From Epiperipatus broadwayi (taxonomy: Eukaryota; Onychophora; Udeonychophora; Euonychophora; Peripatidae), in assembly GCA_028023455.1 (NCBI GenBank), contig JAQFVV010006232.1, positions 1,415,928-1,479,927 of the forward strand: a stretch of 64,000 bases of DNA, in the 5' to 3' direction. A model generated the notes under the pieces. That model worked only from the letters and a program-made list of their open reading frames with translations, did not search any database and was not told where the DNA came from. The stretch's first letter is position 1. Each line of letters starts with the position of its first letter. Below, piece by piece: positions 25,774-39,561 of the stretch. Position numbers and translations under genes: made by a program.

Positions 25774-26708
25774 TATAAAGACAATTGGCTTAGTACCAAA
25801 AAATTACCACCTGGAGCCAATTCATTCACTATTCATGTCAAGCATCAGTGACCATGGATCTTGAATAAAAAACTTTTATATGAGAACTTTTTTTAAAAAA
25901 GAAACTCTTTAAGAAATAATAAAATTTAACTTATTTTTTTTTTGCATGCATAAATTTTCTTTGTTTTAGGGCTTTCAGAGATAATATATTTAATGACCAG
26001 ATAAAACAAAATTAATAATAAAATTATATATATAAGTCCACATACATTATAATACATGAGTGTCTGAATAAGTAGATAGATAACACATTATTATTATTTA
26101 TGTTCAGCTGGTGGGGACAAACTAAAGCATCTCTTCATTGTATATAACTTAAGTCTTGGGAAATTATAATATCCTTCTGTTAACTTACCCAAAGATTTTA
26201 TTTTGAATTTTCTAAGACTTTCATGTCCAACATTTATTTATAAAATATTCTATCACCTTCATTAATTGAACACTATGAAGTAATCAGAGCTGTTTAAATT
26301 ATTAATGACATTTACTTATTGTTAATTAGTGATGTGAATAAAAGTTCGATGATTTTCCATTTTATAAGTTAGTATTAGTCACTTTATTAATTCACTCACA
26401 TCAATTTATGGTCACATTAAGATTATTATTATTTCAACTCCCTGAGATCATTAATTATTTTCATTTTAAATATATATTTGGAGTTAATAAAATAATCTTT
26501 TAACTTTCGATATACGTTACTGCAGAACCTCATTTTCAATTAATATTTATAAATAGTTTTTCAGATTCTACAAACAATAATTTCATTCAATTAAATTTAG
26601 ATAGAATATTAAAAGAGTCTCAATATGTAAGTTCCTACTATTGAAAATAGGCACCTGAACTTAAAGGACATCCCTTTTACCCATCTGCACCATTAAATAT
26701 ATATATAT
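25774..26708. other. AT-rich DNA without a recognised gene
   Basis: No coding region, repeat or regulatory site was recognised. Confidence 0.5.
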
Positions 26709-28028
26709 TGGAAGAATGAAATAATAATATTAATATTTAAAAAATGTGATAAAGAAAATATTAGAAATTATAGACCTATCAGCCTTTTATCAGTTTTATA
26801 TAAAAATTTTACCAAGATAATTACAACTCGTCCACAGAGAACATTGGATTTTCACCAACCAAGAGAACAAGCTGGATTTAAAAGTGGTTTTAGTACAGTA
26901 GATCATATCCAGGTATTGAGAGAAGTTATAGAAAGGACAAATGAATATGAGTTGTCATTATGTTTTGGATTTGTAGATTATGAAAAGGCATTTGATTCTA
27001 TAAACATTTCTTCAGTGATTAAATCATTGGATCATCAAGGTATAGATCCAGGATATTGTCATATTTTAAAGAATATTTATAAAAATGTAACAACAATTAG
27101 ATTACATAATGATACTGGGAAAGTCAACATTGAAAAAGGTGTAAGACAAGATGACTCCATATCTCCAAAATATTTTACAGCAGAGCTGCAAAAAGTATTT
27201 TGTGGATTAAAATGAGAAACTAAAGGAGTGAAAGTAAATGGAGATTATTTAAGTCATTTAGATTTCACAGATGATGTAGTTGTTTTTGCAAATAATGTGT
27301 CAGAGCTGCAGGAAATGTTGCAGGAGTTATCAGATAAAAGTAGGAAAGTAGGACTAAAGATAAATGTTAAAAAGTCTAAAGTAATGTTTAATCGATTTGC
27401 TCAAAATATGAAAATAAAGATTGATTGTGATGAATTAGAAGACGTTAACAGTTACAAATACCTCGGTCAGATTATTAATACAAATGGAAACATACTGGAG
27501 GAAATTAATCATAGAATTAAACTTGTTTGGAGTGCTTTTGGTAGAAATAACTTGATACTAAAGGGAAATATGCCTATATGTTTGAAAAGGAAGGTTTCTA
27601 ACAATTGTGTTTTACCAGTTCTTACTTATGAATCTGAGACTTGGACACTTAATAGAAGAGCAATACAGAGACTTCAGATCACTCAAAGAAGTATGGAGAG
27701 ATGTATGTTGGAAGTAACAAGAAGAGATCTAAAATGCAATGTATGGGTAAGAGAACAAACAGATGTTACTGACCTCATTGAAAAAATTAAAAGATTGAAG
27801 TGGAGTTGGGCTGGACATATTGCTAGAAGAGATGATAATAGATGGACAATTGAAATTTTAGACTGGATTCCAAAAGATTGTAAAAGACCCAGAAAGAGAC
27901 CACATGTTAGATGGATGGATGAAATAAGAAAATGTGCAGGGGTGATGTGGAGAAGAGAAGCTAAAGATCAGAAAACATGGATTAAACTTGGAGGGACCTT
28001 CATCCTGCAGTGGATTGATAATAGTTGA
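26709..28028 (+). pseudogene. RTE-type reverse transcriptase, open except for one TGA
   Basis: One frame runs about 440 codons with a single stop. It starts within WKNEIIILIFKKCDKENIRN and YRPISLLS, which the first ATG at 26844 would miss, so the true ORF began upstream. RT motifs follow: PREQAGFKSGFSTVDHI, VDYEKAFDSI (motif A), VRQDDSISPKYFTAEL (usually RQGDxxSP) and FTDDVVVFAN (catalytic, usually FADD). TGA at 27213-27215 stands where relatives have tryptophan. The C-terminal part has YKYLGQII, LTYESETWTLNRRAIQRLQI, WSWAGHIARRDDNRWT and RKRPHVRWMDEI. This whole layout is that of RTE-clade endonuclease-reverse transcriptases known from insects, ticks and flatworms. Confidence 0.88.
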
Positions 28029-28050
28029 TATATATATATTAATAATTGGA
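26709..28050 (+). mobile_element. RTE-type non-LTR retrotransposon, 5'-truncated
   Basis: Carries the RT-to-C-terminus part of one ORF (26709-28028) and a short AT-rich tail (TTGATATATATATATTAATA). The endonuclease and the rest of the 5' end are missing, as expected from incomplete reverse transcription. A short 3' end directly after the stop is typical of RTE elements. It is the youngest-looking coding relic in the window apart from the TTA cluster. Confidence 0.85.
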
Positions 28051-31000
28051 TTTTACTATAAAAATGATCAGCAAGGTAAAAGAAATCATTTTCTTCAAAA
28101 AGTCTTCTGTCTTTTGAAAGGTCTGTTAATATTTTATAATAAATCATCTTATTATATAATGCATTTACAGTGCCACAAGAATATAGTAATTTATGAAATG
28201 ATCTTAGTGCTGCAGTGTAAAATATTAAGAAAGTAACGTAAATGACACAACATGGAATTTATTATACATTAAATTTTCATGATACGATAATGTTTATTAT
28301 GGAATATCTAAGGATTAACCAATGCTAATGTTAATATAAAAATGGAAAATATTTATATCTCAATATTTTACTATGGAAAATTTTATTTAAAATGTATGTT
28401 ATTCAAGTGGATATATGTTTTTTTAAATGCTGTAACTGAGATATAATTGGACTTCAAATACCAAGCTTGTTTAATATATCTTCATACCATAAAAGGCACT
28501 TCAAGATATAAATAAAAGCTATAAAAATTCATGAACTTTAATTTGATTGTGTTTTTGCAAATATTGTTGTTATGATGATATATATTAATTAGTATGCTTT
28601 TTAATGATGATTTGTTAAGGAACATATTGCCAATTTTGTGGACATATTATATAGGTTGTATGTTTTCATTATTATTTAGTTTTGGGAGAATGCATGTACT
28701 TGATTACAGTACCCAAATATATAAACTAACCGAAAAGAAAATTTAGATTACTACAAAAACAAATTTTAAATATACTGTGTAATATTATTTTATATATATA
28801 TATATACACTTAAAATCTTATAGTATATTTGATTGTTTTTGCTATATATGTAAAGAACAATAGATCTTAAGTATAATAATTTATGAGTTATCTTTATGAT
28901 AGTATATATTTTAATATATATTGATTTTATCATGATTTCTGTATTTAAATTTAATAATTTTAATTTTATAATTGTAAGAAAACCGGAAACAAGCTAAATA
29001 TTCTTTTTAAATTTTTTTTATATTAACTCTAATATTCTCATGGATAAATGATGCATTCATAGTATTATTTCCAGGAGCTACCCTATATTAAAAATATAAT
29101 AGCTAAATAGCAAATGTTTCAGTATACAGGTACTTTCCTCAGAGCTTTTTTTTTACATCATAGGGTTACCCTTTCTTATGGTTTGAGAATGAAGAAAGCT
29201 CTGAGTAAGTAATTGTAAATGTTCTGAAACAAAAGTTATTTAGCTATTATATTTTTATTACACAGAAGCTCCCAGGGATTATGCTATATATATATAGTAT
29301 TTATTCATAGATATTTATGTAAAGATAATATTTTTTCTGTTTATTAGTATATCATTCACAACATCTGCTAGAATACATAAATAAAAAATATATACAACAT
29401 ATAAAATAAATAAAACAGATAATTAATTCATAATCAAATAGCCTAACATAGATTATTATATTTGCTTATTAACTTATATTTATATTTAATTTATTTATTA
29501 TATTAATACATTTTCATTTTATTAATTAAAATTGGATTCTGTGATTATTTATAGACTTTATTATACTATATTTTAATGTCAGCTTCAAGAATCTCTACAT
29601 AAATTATTTGCATGTTAAATATTAATTAGTCAAAAATATTGAATAAATGCTTACATTATTTAATAATTTATTATATTACTGTAGCATTTCATCAGTTATG
29701 TTTTATTGATTATAATGAATAAATAATTAGTAAAAGTTAAACTAATATTATTGATTAAGCTAAAATCAATATAAATTAGCACTCAATCTTATTTGAAGTT
29801 TTATGAGTTATATTTATTTAATTATCAAATAGGTCATAAGAAAATCATCTATTTAATTTTATATATCTTTATTTCATTACAAAATTTGGTATTTATAATT
29901 GTTAAGCCATTTATTTATTAATAAATGAACTTTTTAATGACTTTATATTGTTACAGAAATTGATACCTTAATATGTGGTTAGCATTGTATCAGTCACCTG
30001 AGATAATAATACTTTATTGATTACACTATAAAATTAGTGTCTGGACATGATAAGTTATTATTTACCTAATAATAATTGATTATATTCTAATTGATACCAT
30101 TACAAAAATTGGCTTCTCAATTTATCATGCATAATAATCCAAAACAACAATTTATACCATTATATATATATATAATTTCAGATAATCAATTCCCAAGATT
30201 TAAATTTTTCATAAGATTGTCTTCATTATATAATCTAAAATAGTAATCAATTTAAAATAAAATTGCTAATAAATAACTTCAAAATAAATAAAATTTATCT
30301 TGCAGTATCAACAAGTTTTAGTACTCCTTACAGAATCTTAACAAGATATTTCCTAATTATTACATGACAAGTAGTCTATAAGGATTTCTTCTATTGGTCA
30401 TTATTAAAAATATATAACGTAGTAAAATTGAAATATACTCAATGTACATAAAAATAATAAATAAATACAAAATTATTATTTTCTCTTTTTCATTTTATAA
30501 ATCAAATCTATATAAATGATATTTTAAAATAAACATTTAAATTTTCCAATCATCTAATAATGACAATTTTCTATCTAATCACATTGGACCTTTAACCAAG
30601 TTTAAATAATTATTTATATTTTTCTGAATATATAATTCTTCTTAACAATTTTTTTCTTTATAATTTTTAATATATTTTATCATTTATATATTCTTTTTAT
30701 AATTTATTTCATGATTACAATTAAACTGCAAATTGAAAGAAATAACCATTATGATATAGTGATTAAAGGCAAAAATACAAAATCAGGAATGGTTTTTAAT
30801 TCACAGAATAAATTGTGATAAGAATATACAAGTGATAAAATATATTCATCACTGCAAAGAAATAAGATGTTATGAGACTTTAACATATGTATAAGCATAG
30901 TTAGGGGTTCGATGCGTTTAATTGGAAAATGGTCATTTCACTGATTAAAAACTTTAAAAATACATTTTAAAATATCATTTATGAAGATTTCATTTGTTTG

Positions 31001-33900
31001 TACTAATTTATTAATTTTTATATACATGTTATGTTTAATGTGGTATATAATGTTAATGTTGACTACTGGAGAGAGTTATTATAACATAATTTATCATGTG
31101 ATAATTATAAGACATCTTGAATAAACTTTCCATAACATACAAAAATTAGTTTGATAGTGAAAATACTTTTTATTTAATCTTAAAATAACACTTTATTTAA
31201 AATTGATTAATAAGACAATATTACATATGGTAAAAATATATTGGTGGATGATTATGTACTTAAATTACATGTGAGTAGAAAAAAACAAAATAATTGATTT
31301 AAAAACTGATAATTTATAAAGTAAGTAACATAGATAATTAAAAAAAAATATTGGAAGACTTTGTTGATGAAGATTTAAAACAAAATGAGAAAGTGAAGTT
31401 ATAAAATTAATATCTATAAAATTCTTAATATAAATGAAATACTGAAAGTAAAACTATTGTATTAGATATATGTAATCAAAAAGTTATATATGAAATAAAA
31501 AATATATAAATTGTTCAAAAGATAGAGGAAACATCAGTTAATTATGTAGAAAACTTTGATATATATATGATATCCAATCATAAATCTTGCAATATTTGTT
31601 ATTTATTTATTATACTATATAAAAAACCTAATCAATCACTTTGAACATCCCTTATCAATTTTCTATGTGTCATTTCTTATTTAATTACATATTTAGATGT
31701 TTAATTATTATTCAAAGTTCCGTTAATAAAATAAGTTTTCTATAACACCGCCTAGCACATTATGTAATCATAGGTGGATTTTTATAAAACACTGCTATAA
31801 TTGATAATACATTAACATCAAACATTTGACTGAACTTTATTTATATAAAAAGCAAGAGTATTATACTTAGGAAGATGATTGGTGCTATTCCAAATAGCTG
31901 TTAAATGATCTTTTTCTCAAAATATATACAATATGCATCCTGCTTAATGATTGATCACTTCTTTGTAAATATAGTTTAGTTTCAAATACTATGATTGGAA
32001 TTTATATCTATCTATAATAAAATATTTTACATGTACTATTCAACAAAGATGATATTTCACAATAGTGAACTAGTCATTAATCCATTAAAATATTATACAG
32101 CACATCACAATAGAATCTATATTGTCACATGATTAGTCTTATGACCTTGTTATTTTATTTTTAGAACTTTATTAAACATTCTCAACTCAAATTTTTCTAT
32201 TGCCTTTATGTTAAATCAGTAGTAATCCATGTTCCACTTTCATAAAATAAATAAGTTAAAATAAGAATTTTATACTTAGCTTATTTAATCACAGCAATTA
32301 GTTCACTGTGATAAAATACTCTAACTTTTAAGTTGTTAAAATCAATAATAGCACATCATAATTTGGTTCTTTATTTCTGTATTTACATCTATCTTTCTAC
32401 TTAAAAAATTTAACATATATTTTGATATGTCATTACTTATTTATTTAACATAATTTTTCTAAATAGGTAATTTTAAAAAAAAAGAATATGAAAATAAGAT
32501 ATTGTGGAAAGGTTTTATGATAGATGAAATCTATTTTTGAGCAGACAACATCAAACAATTGAAATAATGTATAAATGGTAAATGAGTGTGGATTTTTTAA
32601 TTCCATAAGTGATAGATAGATAGATAAGTAGAGGTAAAAAAATTGAATATCAAAAGTGCCATTAATATACAACTGAATTTATAAAAACAAATTTATGTAT
32701 ACATATTTCATTCTATTTTTAGTAACTTTATTAGATAGCTGTGATATTGAATTTTAATTTTTTATTTAACTTAAATCATATTCTTTCAATATAAGCCCAT
32801 CTAGATTATGTCACATAAGGAAGGTATGGAGGTAATATTTATAACATAAAAAAGGAGCTGCTATTTTATGAAAATCATGTTTAAGTTTTTTATAAAAAAA
32901 ATTTTTTAAAATGTATTATGCATCTGTTTATATATCCAATAGTATAAAGAAGCATTATTATACACAAATGTAGTTTCAAAAAGATTATATAGGTGATGAT
33001 TAATTTTGCAATCTTAAATTATATTTCCAAATTATTACAGAATGTTTTTAAATAAAAATTTTCTGATAACTTTATGTTTCATCAGTAAGAAGTCCATGTT
33101 TCGCTTTCAGCTAGCAAATTTGACAGAGTAACAACTTTATAAAAAATTAATTTAGTTGAAGTAATACTAGATTACCTTTTGACAAATTAAACAAAGGAAC
33201 ATATTAATTTAATGAACCAGATATACGAGAAAATATTGAAAAATTGAATATGAGTGTAGGTGTTTGAAAGTACATGAACAAACAGAAATCACAGGAAAAA
33301 GATCCACAATAGTCCACTTGGTGTTATGATTCATGTAATAGGAAAGCCAAAGACAACAAATCAATAGATACATTTTATATATATAAACATTAAAAAGATG
33401 TAAGATAGAATCGCTCTCAAATTACTTTGAGAAGTATTAGAATTGACAAACATAAATATAACTCTTATAAAAGGTGTTAAACAATTGTATGCAAAAATAA
33501 AAACAGAAAATATAATTTTAAGTGATATAAAAATAATGAAAAGACTTCACTTGGATATTGTTCCTCAACTACATTATTTAAATTATATCAAGAACAATCC
33601 TTTAAAACATGAAAAAAGAAATGTGAGAAAATGGGAATTTCTTTATATAATAATAAATTAATAATAAAAAATCTTTATTCATTGTTTTGTTCTGATGTTC
33701 AAATAGTTTGGCTTATGATCATGATTAAAATTTTTGAAAATGTGGCAAAATAATAAATATATCTAAAACATACAAATATGTATGTATATTGGAAGAACAC
33801 AGTAGGATATAATATTGGAAAATGGAATCTAGAATGGAAAATGTGATGAATATAACTAACAAATTATAATGATTACACAAAAAGCAGTAATAGATAAGAC
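28051..33900. other. Long AT-rich stretch with no recognised gene
   Basis: Nearly 6 kb of very AT-rich DNA. A fold-back repeat is listed separately at 29050-29315. A short GATA microsatellite lies near 32608-32628. The open frames at 32445-32672 and 33443-33661 have no recognisable motif; the latter precedes the RT relic at 33.9 kb and may belong to it. Confidence 0.55.
29050..29315. repeat. Fold-back repeat, about 210-265 bp
   Basis: The left arm has CAGGAGCTACCC, AATATAATAGCTAAATAGCA and TCAGAGCTTT. The right arm returns AAAGCTCTGAG, TATTTAGCTATTATATTTTT and GAAGCTCCCAGGGA, i.e. the imperfect reverse complement. The centre is near 29170. No ORF. It is probably a degraded MITE. Confidence 0.65.
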
Positions 33901-33959
33901 ATAAGAAAAAGAAATATCCTGGTTACAAAAACTGTTAAGATATTTAATTAGATGTTGTG

Positions 33960-34370
33960 ATATCATAATATATCAAAAGTCATTAAATGGACAAATATAT
34001 GGCACAATAATAAAAATATTACACATGAAAATGAGATTAGAAGGTTAAAAAAAGAATGAAAAGAAAAATGATAACTAGAAAAATAAATTATTGGTGATGA
34101 TCTTCAGGAAGATCAAGAAGAGAAAGCATTTGTAATAAGAGTACTGTATTTAAAAAGTAATATCTCAGGAACAATTACCAAAACATATATTAAAGTGGAT
34201 ACCACCAGGAAAGAGAAAAAAGGATATCCAAGAAGGCATTAGAAAGAGATAATAGATAGGAAAATTAGAGGCTAAAATTTGAAGGCAGATTTTTTTTATA
34301 AATGTAAAGAGAGGAGTTATGATCAGGAATTGGAAGACCTCATAAATATTAAAGACTGTTTTAATAAAGG
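33960..34370 (+). pseudogene. C-terminal relic of an RTE-like reverse transcriptase
   Basis: Plus-strand pieces in changing frames include IKWTNIWHNNKNITHENEIR (near 33980) and QEQLPKHILKWIPPGKRKKG (near 34170) followed by YPRRH. The block L-x-W-x-P-x-GKRKRGRP is characteristic of the end of RTE-type and related ORFs, where it precedes the last helices. Only this end survives. It differs from the RTE at 26.7 kb. Confidence 0.5.
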
Positions 34371-35334
34371 AGCATCATATTGAAGTTATGCAGCATATCA
34401 TTTTATAAGTTTACTATTCCATTTTAAAAGCTACCAAGATATTTAAATTAAAAGACAATCTCAAATTGATAGTCATTAAAAGTTAATGGATTTTTTTCAG
34501 CTATGGTGATAAAGTTCTTGAGGGGTTTTTTTATGAATTAAATTCAATACTTCATACTTTAAATGAATTTTTGTATTGTTAAGAGGAGTACAATCTCCAG
34601 CATGGTTTATTTGTTGCTTTGAATTAGTTTTAAAATCACTACCCATCTTCAAACTTATATAGCACTTTTGGATACTACATGAAGATACCTCTAAATGAAA
34701 GTGTCATAACTAATGGGTCACAAAGAAAGGTAATGCCTGTTGAACTACATAGTCCATGAGCCCATAAACCTGAAAATTTATAGCAAGGCAATTAAACTAT
34801 ATTTACATTAAAACAATTATTAACTATATCTTATAAATTATCATTGTTATATAATATAAAAAATTGTAAAATTATTTTGAAAAATCCACAATATCCTTTA
34901 CAACACATACTCAACATTTAACTTTGTGTTTATATGTATAATTTTATATAAATTAATGACTGAAGTTAACTATGCTTCAAAACATTACAGTGGCCTTGTC
35001 TTAGATGAAGCTTCATCCATAGTAAATCATATATATATAAATTTAAATAATTTCAGAAACTCATACGAAAAAATAAAATTAAAAGTTAACGAAGTAACAA
35101 AAGAATTAGGGGTTAGATATCAATTTTCAAGTCAAAAAACAAAAAAAATTGCAAACAATTAATGAATTAAGTGTTGGTTATTGGCTTAATAATGAAAAAC
35201 AGTTATTTCAGGTTAACTTCTTTTATAGTGTAATAGACAAAATAACCATACAAATTAAAAAGCATTTTAACTATAGAGAAGGTAGTCAAACCTTCATACC
35301 AGCTCAGTTAAACAAGATTTTAAATCTGCCAAGA

Positions 35335-35465
35335 TATTCTCACCCCAGCCACAAGATAATGTTTTTAAAAAACTAAGAATGGCTATCTTATTTACAAAAT
35401 CAAATGATAATTTATAAGTCAATCTTAAGTGTCTAGAAGTGAGAGTGTGAATATAAAATTCATTT
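35335..35465 (+). repeat. Left member of an inverted duplication inside the hAT relic
   Basis: This segment contains CTTAAGTGTCTAGAAGTGAG and CACAAGATAATG. The reverse complement of 37385-37525 contains the same blocks in the same order, diverged in about one base in seven by eye. Only one copy can be in the original coding orientation, so the hAT relic is rearranged or two hAT copies are nested head to head. Confidence 0.65.
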
Positions 35466-36245
35466 ACTTTAAATATATATTTTTTTTATTTTAACCCTTC
35501 TATGCTAGCATTCTGACAGATTCCTTTGTTCTCATTTACTTTAAGCTTTCAACTTTCACCATAATATTAAACCATTATTATTTATCAGAATATACTAAAT
35601 TTAACTTCATTTGATAGATATTTTTGTTTAAAAATTAAATAAGTTTTAAAAAATCACATTTGATTTTCAGAATTATTTTAAAAATTAGTTTTAATGAAAA
35701 CAAACCACTGCTTCATTTCAGATGGAACAGGTTTAATTTGCAAAATGAACAAAATCTTCTTTGTTTGATGTTTGTTTTAAAAATCTAAACAAAACATTTT
35801 TAATATCTAGTAAATATATCAATTTATGCTTTAAAAGTTTAAAAAAATTTTGTAATTTTTTTCATGTCGCTAAATGTTATAAAAGATTGTTGAGTGACAG
35901 TTGTATTGCCTGGTATCATAATCTCTATGGTATCAATATTCTGAAGAATATAATCTTTTATATTTGAAAATAAAACATTTCTGTAAAAGAAAATATGTAA
36001 TAGTACATATTTTTGATATCCTATAATTATTACCCAATTACTATACAAAAAAAAATGATCATAAACTTTCCAAAAAAATCAAGGTTTTAGACTATCATAA
36101 TATTTTCTCAAAATAATCTCGCAAAATTTGAGATTTCCAAACACATAATAGGCACCCATCATCATATACTTTGAATATCCCACTTATTTTATTATCGTAA
36201 CATATTTTGATTTTTTTTTAAATTAAAATATTAGAAAAATATATA

Positions 36246-37202
36246 CACCTGGGTCTCATTTTACACGATAGATAGGTTCCTCAGAAAACATGTGCAAATG
36301 AAATTGTGCAAAAATAGATGTAACTTACCTTGAAAAAGGGGAGATATGGACTGTGATTTTTCAAAAATCGCATAAAAGTAAAGCACCAACGTAAAATTAC
36401 TTTAAAATTCGCGCAAAAAAAAAAATAAGGAAATAAAATATGACTAATAAAAAATTTCAAATTTGAAAAAAATTGATACAGGACAAACTTTTTTTAACTA
36501 TAATATTTAATTTTATTCAAAACAATATATTTTTATGCATAATTTACAGTAATTTACATTTTTTATACACATTTTAATTATTATCACTATTTGCCGATAA
36601 ACAGGTTCGTTTGCAAACTGGTAAAAATTCAGATTCTTCACAAGAAAAAATACAACTAGTGCCAATGTCACTTTCACATTGTGTTAATGGTTTTCTGGTG
36701 ACAATGTAATTAGTAATTAATCTAACAACTAAAAATTAAATTCTTATTTTTGTCTTTAATTTTTTAATTTTCAATTTTAATTGTGCCCACTGCTATTACT
36801 CACCTTTTAAAAATAAACTTGCGGACACTAAATGATTAATAATTGATTATGTTCTTTTTTAAAAAGCAAAAACAGAATGTGATTTAAATTGCAAAATTAA
36901 CACGCACAATGTTTGAACAAATTTACATTATAATCTTGTAAAATTTATGTGTGTATACATAAAATGTGGAAATCATGATATTAATTTCATTATTGCATAA
37001 AATCTTACTATTATAAAGCACTGAAAATATTGAAATTACTAAGATGAAAGTCGAATTCCAATAATATGCTATTACTTTCAATATACACGAAATTTATTAT
37101 TTAAAGTAATAGCGCATTATCGGAGTTCGACTTCCAGTAAAACATGAATCACGTAACATCAAAATCATGTTAAATAAGTCTGCATAAAAAGAGACCCAGA
37201 TG
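36246..37202. mobile_element. TA-flanked MITE, copy 2 (957 bp), opposite orientation
   Basis: It begins CACCTGGGTCTCATTTTACA and ends AAAGAGACCCAGATG, flanked by TA (36244-36245 and 37203-37204). Compared with copies 1 and 3 it is inverted. It contains the same internal hairpin near 37050-37135 (CCAATAATATGCTATTACTT against AAGTAATAGCGCATTATCGG). No transposase ORF. Confidence 0.88.
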
Positions 37203-38120
37203 TACATAAATTTTAAAACTGTAAAAATAAAGGTTCACAAAATTTCTTTGCAGAGAGCAAAAAACACAAATACAATTTCTTGACTTTCAGCCCAAGAAAG
37301 TTTCATAATTAAAAACACAACAGTTAATATTCTTATTAGCACTTCTGATATAATAAGAATATTAAAATAAGAAATGGCTTTAAAATGAATGATTTATATA
37401 TTCATGCTCTCACTTCTAGACACTTAAGATTGGCTCATAAATTACTATTTGAGTTCAGAAATAAGACAGCCACTCTTATCTCCTTAAAGGCATTATCTTG
37501 TTGCTGGGGAAAGTTCTTGCAGTTTTAAATCTTGTTTAATGGCACAGGTGAGAAAGTTTGATTACCTTATATATAGTTACAATTTAAAATATTGCACTTG
37601 TAAAATTTATAGGATATTAAAAAGTATTTTGTGGAAATGCAGACAGTAAAGCATTATTTTTATTTTTTATAACCTAAAAAAATTATTAATATGGCAGATG
37701 CTGAGGTGTTAAACAATTGCACAAATCTATAAAATGGATACCCAGTACTTTTTGTAGAACAGACTGCTAGACAATTAATCCAAGTGATTTTATTATTAAA
37801 AGACGATTTTATAGGAAAATGATGATTAAAAATTTCTCAGACTTGTTAATTATTAAATGCAGATGTTTGAAAAGTTAATTTTGTGAAATATATACTGTTT
37901 TCTTGTTGTTTTTTACACATTTAGTAACTGTAGCTAACATTGAAAGGTCTTTTAGTAAATTAATAATAATAATAAAATATTATAAAATAAATTCAATTGG
38001 CTAAACCAGTTTAAATATCTTGCAATGTTAGTTGTTGAGCAGAAGCAAGTATCTAAAATGGGCTTAAAAGAACTAATTAGCGATTTTGCAAATACAAAGA
38101 TTAGGAAAAAGGATTTTTAA

Positions 38121-39561
38121 AGTGAGTGGCTTTATTAATTATATTATCTTATTTGGTATTTATAATATAAAATAAAGAATTAAAAATTTGTGAATATATG
38201 AAAAATCAAAATTCCAAATTTTAAAATGAGAACTTTGTAAACGTCTTTCTTTGGGTCCAATTTTTTTTTAGTTACACCACTGTTCAACCATTCCAAATAT
38301 CACTGCCACAAAATTGGAAAATAAAGTAGAATTTATGGCCCATGCATGCCCATTGCTACACTGTATTTCAAATCCTTCACATTTCTCCATTATCTTAATA
38401 GTGTTTTTTTAAATAAAATATTCTATAGCAGTTGTATAATATGAATATAATCAAAAACTTTTCTTATTAACTAAATCAAATGGTTTGGCTAGTAGATGAA
38501 AAATATATATAAACCACAGCTTTGCTCAAGTCATTTTTTTTTTTGTAATTGTCGGAGGAGGGGTGGGTGAGGAGAACACCAAAAAAAGATAACCATTGAC
38601 ATAGTGCATATACGAATGACTCCTTTTTTATAGGCAGTGAAGGTCACAACATAATATTTATAACAACATTCTTCTGCTTAAGCAACCAAAATTAGGCTAA
38701 GACTTCCATCTTCTATCTTTAAATAGCTAAACACCCATCTAATAATCACTATTAGATAGATAAGTGATTTTATAGGTTAACTATTTTTAAACGGCTTATT
38801 TTTGCGATCTAAAAAATTTTAAGAACTTGAGCTCAGATCGGGAGAAACACAGATAGTTGCACTAACAATTGCAGCTTAAAACCCTTTCACATATATTGGT
38901 TATAGCAATGGTAATAAAAAAAAACATAAATTCTATAAAACAACAGCTAAATAGCCAATCATAAGATAATAATATAAATGTCGTTTATCTATTAAAACAT
39001 TAGAGGTTTCCATTTATAAAATTTTCAACTTGCTAGTTTTTCTGATTATGGTCTATTGATTTTATATTTAAAAGAAATTATTAAAAACTCTGCGATATAA
39101 AAAATTAAAGACTGAATTTTGATTTAATCATCAGGTCCAAAGTTCTTAGTTTACCTTACAGCGATAATTTTCTTTTCATGAAAACATTTATCGCCTATTT
39201 CATAGCTGTAATTGAAATCCTCGTAATAAATACACTGGATATAACTACTTTTAAAAATAAGTTAAATTCCAAATTTACTTTTAAAAATAAGTTTTGGTTA
39301 ATTTACTTCTAATTTACACAAAATCAAAACTTTTATTTTTAAATTGTTTTTATATATATAAAACTTAAGAAAATAACGAAAAAAGCAACTTACCATGCAG
39401 ATTTAATATATATATATTATTTCTAAAATTGCCAAGTATCATATGAAGCATAATTTTTAATATGATTTTTTGTTACAGAGAATTTAATTAAATAGAATTG
39501 ATTGTGGAATTGTTGAATTATATATTTTTTAAAAAGATCCACTTTACTAAGTATAGATATA
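38121..39561. other. AT-rich DNA without a recognised gene
   Basis: No supported feature. A purine-rich run (CGGAGGAGGGGTGGGTGAGG) stands out near 38550 but has no evident context. Confidence 0.5.

Larger units (their letters stand above)
34926..38120 (+). pseudogene. hAT transposase relic (ZMYM1-type), interrupted by a MITE
   Basis: The N-terminal side (34926-35376, two frames) reads NYASKHYSGLVLDEASSIVN, a helical region, then LSVGYWLNNEKQLFQVNFFY and SVIDKITIQIKKHF. The end (37920-38120, with frame breaks) reads THLVTVANIERSFSKL, then FKYLAMLVVEQKQVSKMGLK and LISDFANTKIRKKDF followed by a stop. The block V-x-x-x-ERSFSKL followed by a hydrophobic helix is the hAT dimerisation region of transposases related to vertebrate ZMYM1. 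Between them lie the second TA-MITE (36246-37202) and an inverted duplicate of the 35340-35460 segment. The catalytic middle cannot be read. Host domestication is unlikely given the breaks. Confidence 0.7.

Noticed and set aside
30895-30930. B-box-like AGGGGTTCGATGCG as a tRNA or SINE
   Set aside because: No A box at the right distance and no body or tail.
34926-38120. Host ZMYM1-like gene
   Set aside because: Frame breaks, a MITE and an inverted segment within it, and no introns with recognisable exons; a dead hAT transposase fits better.
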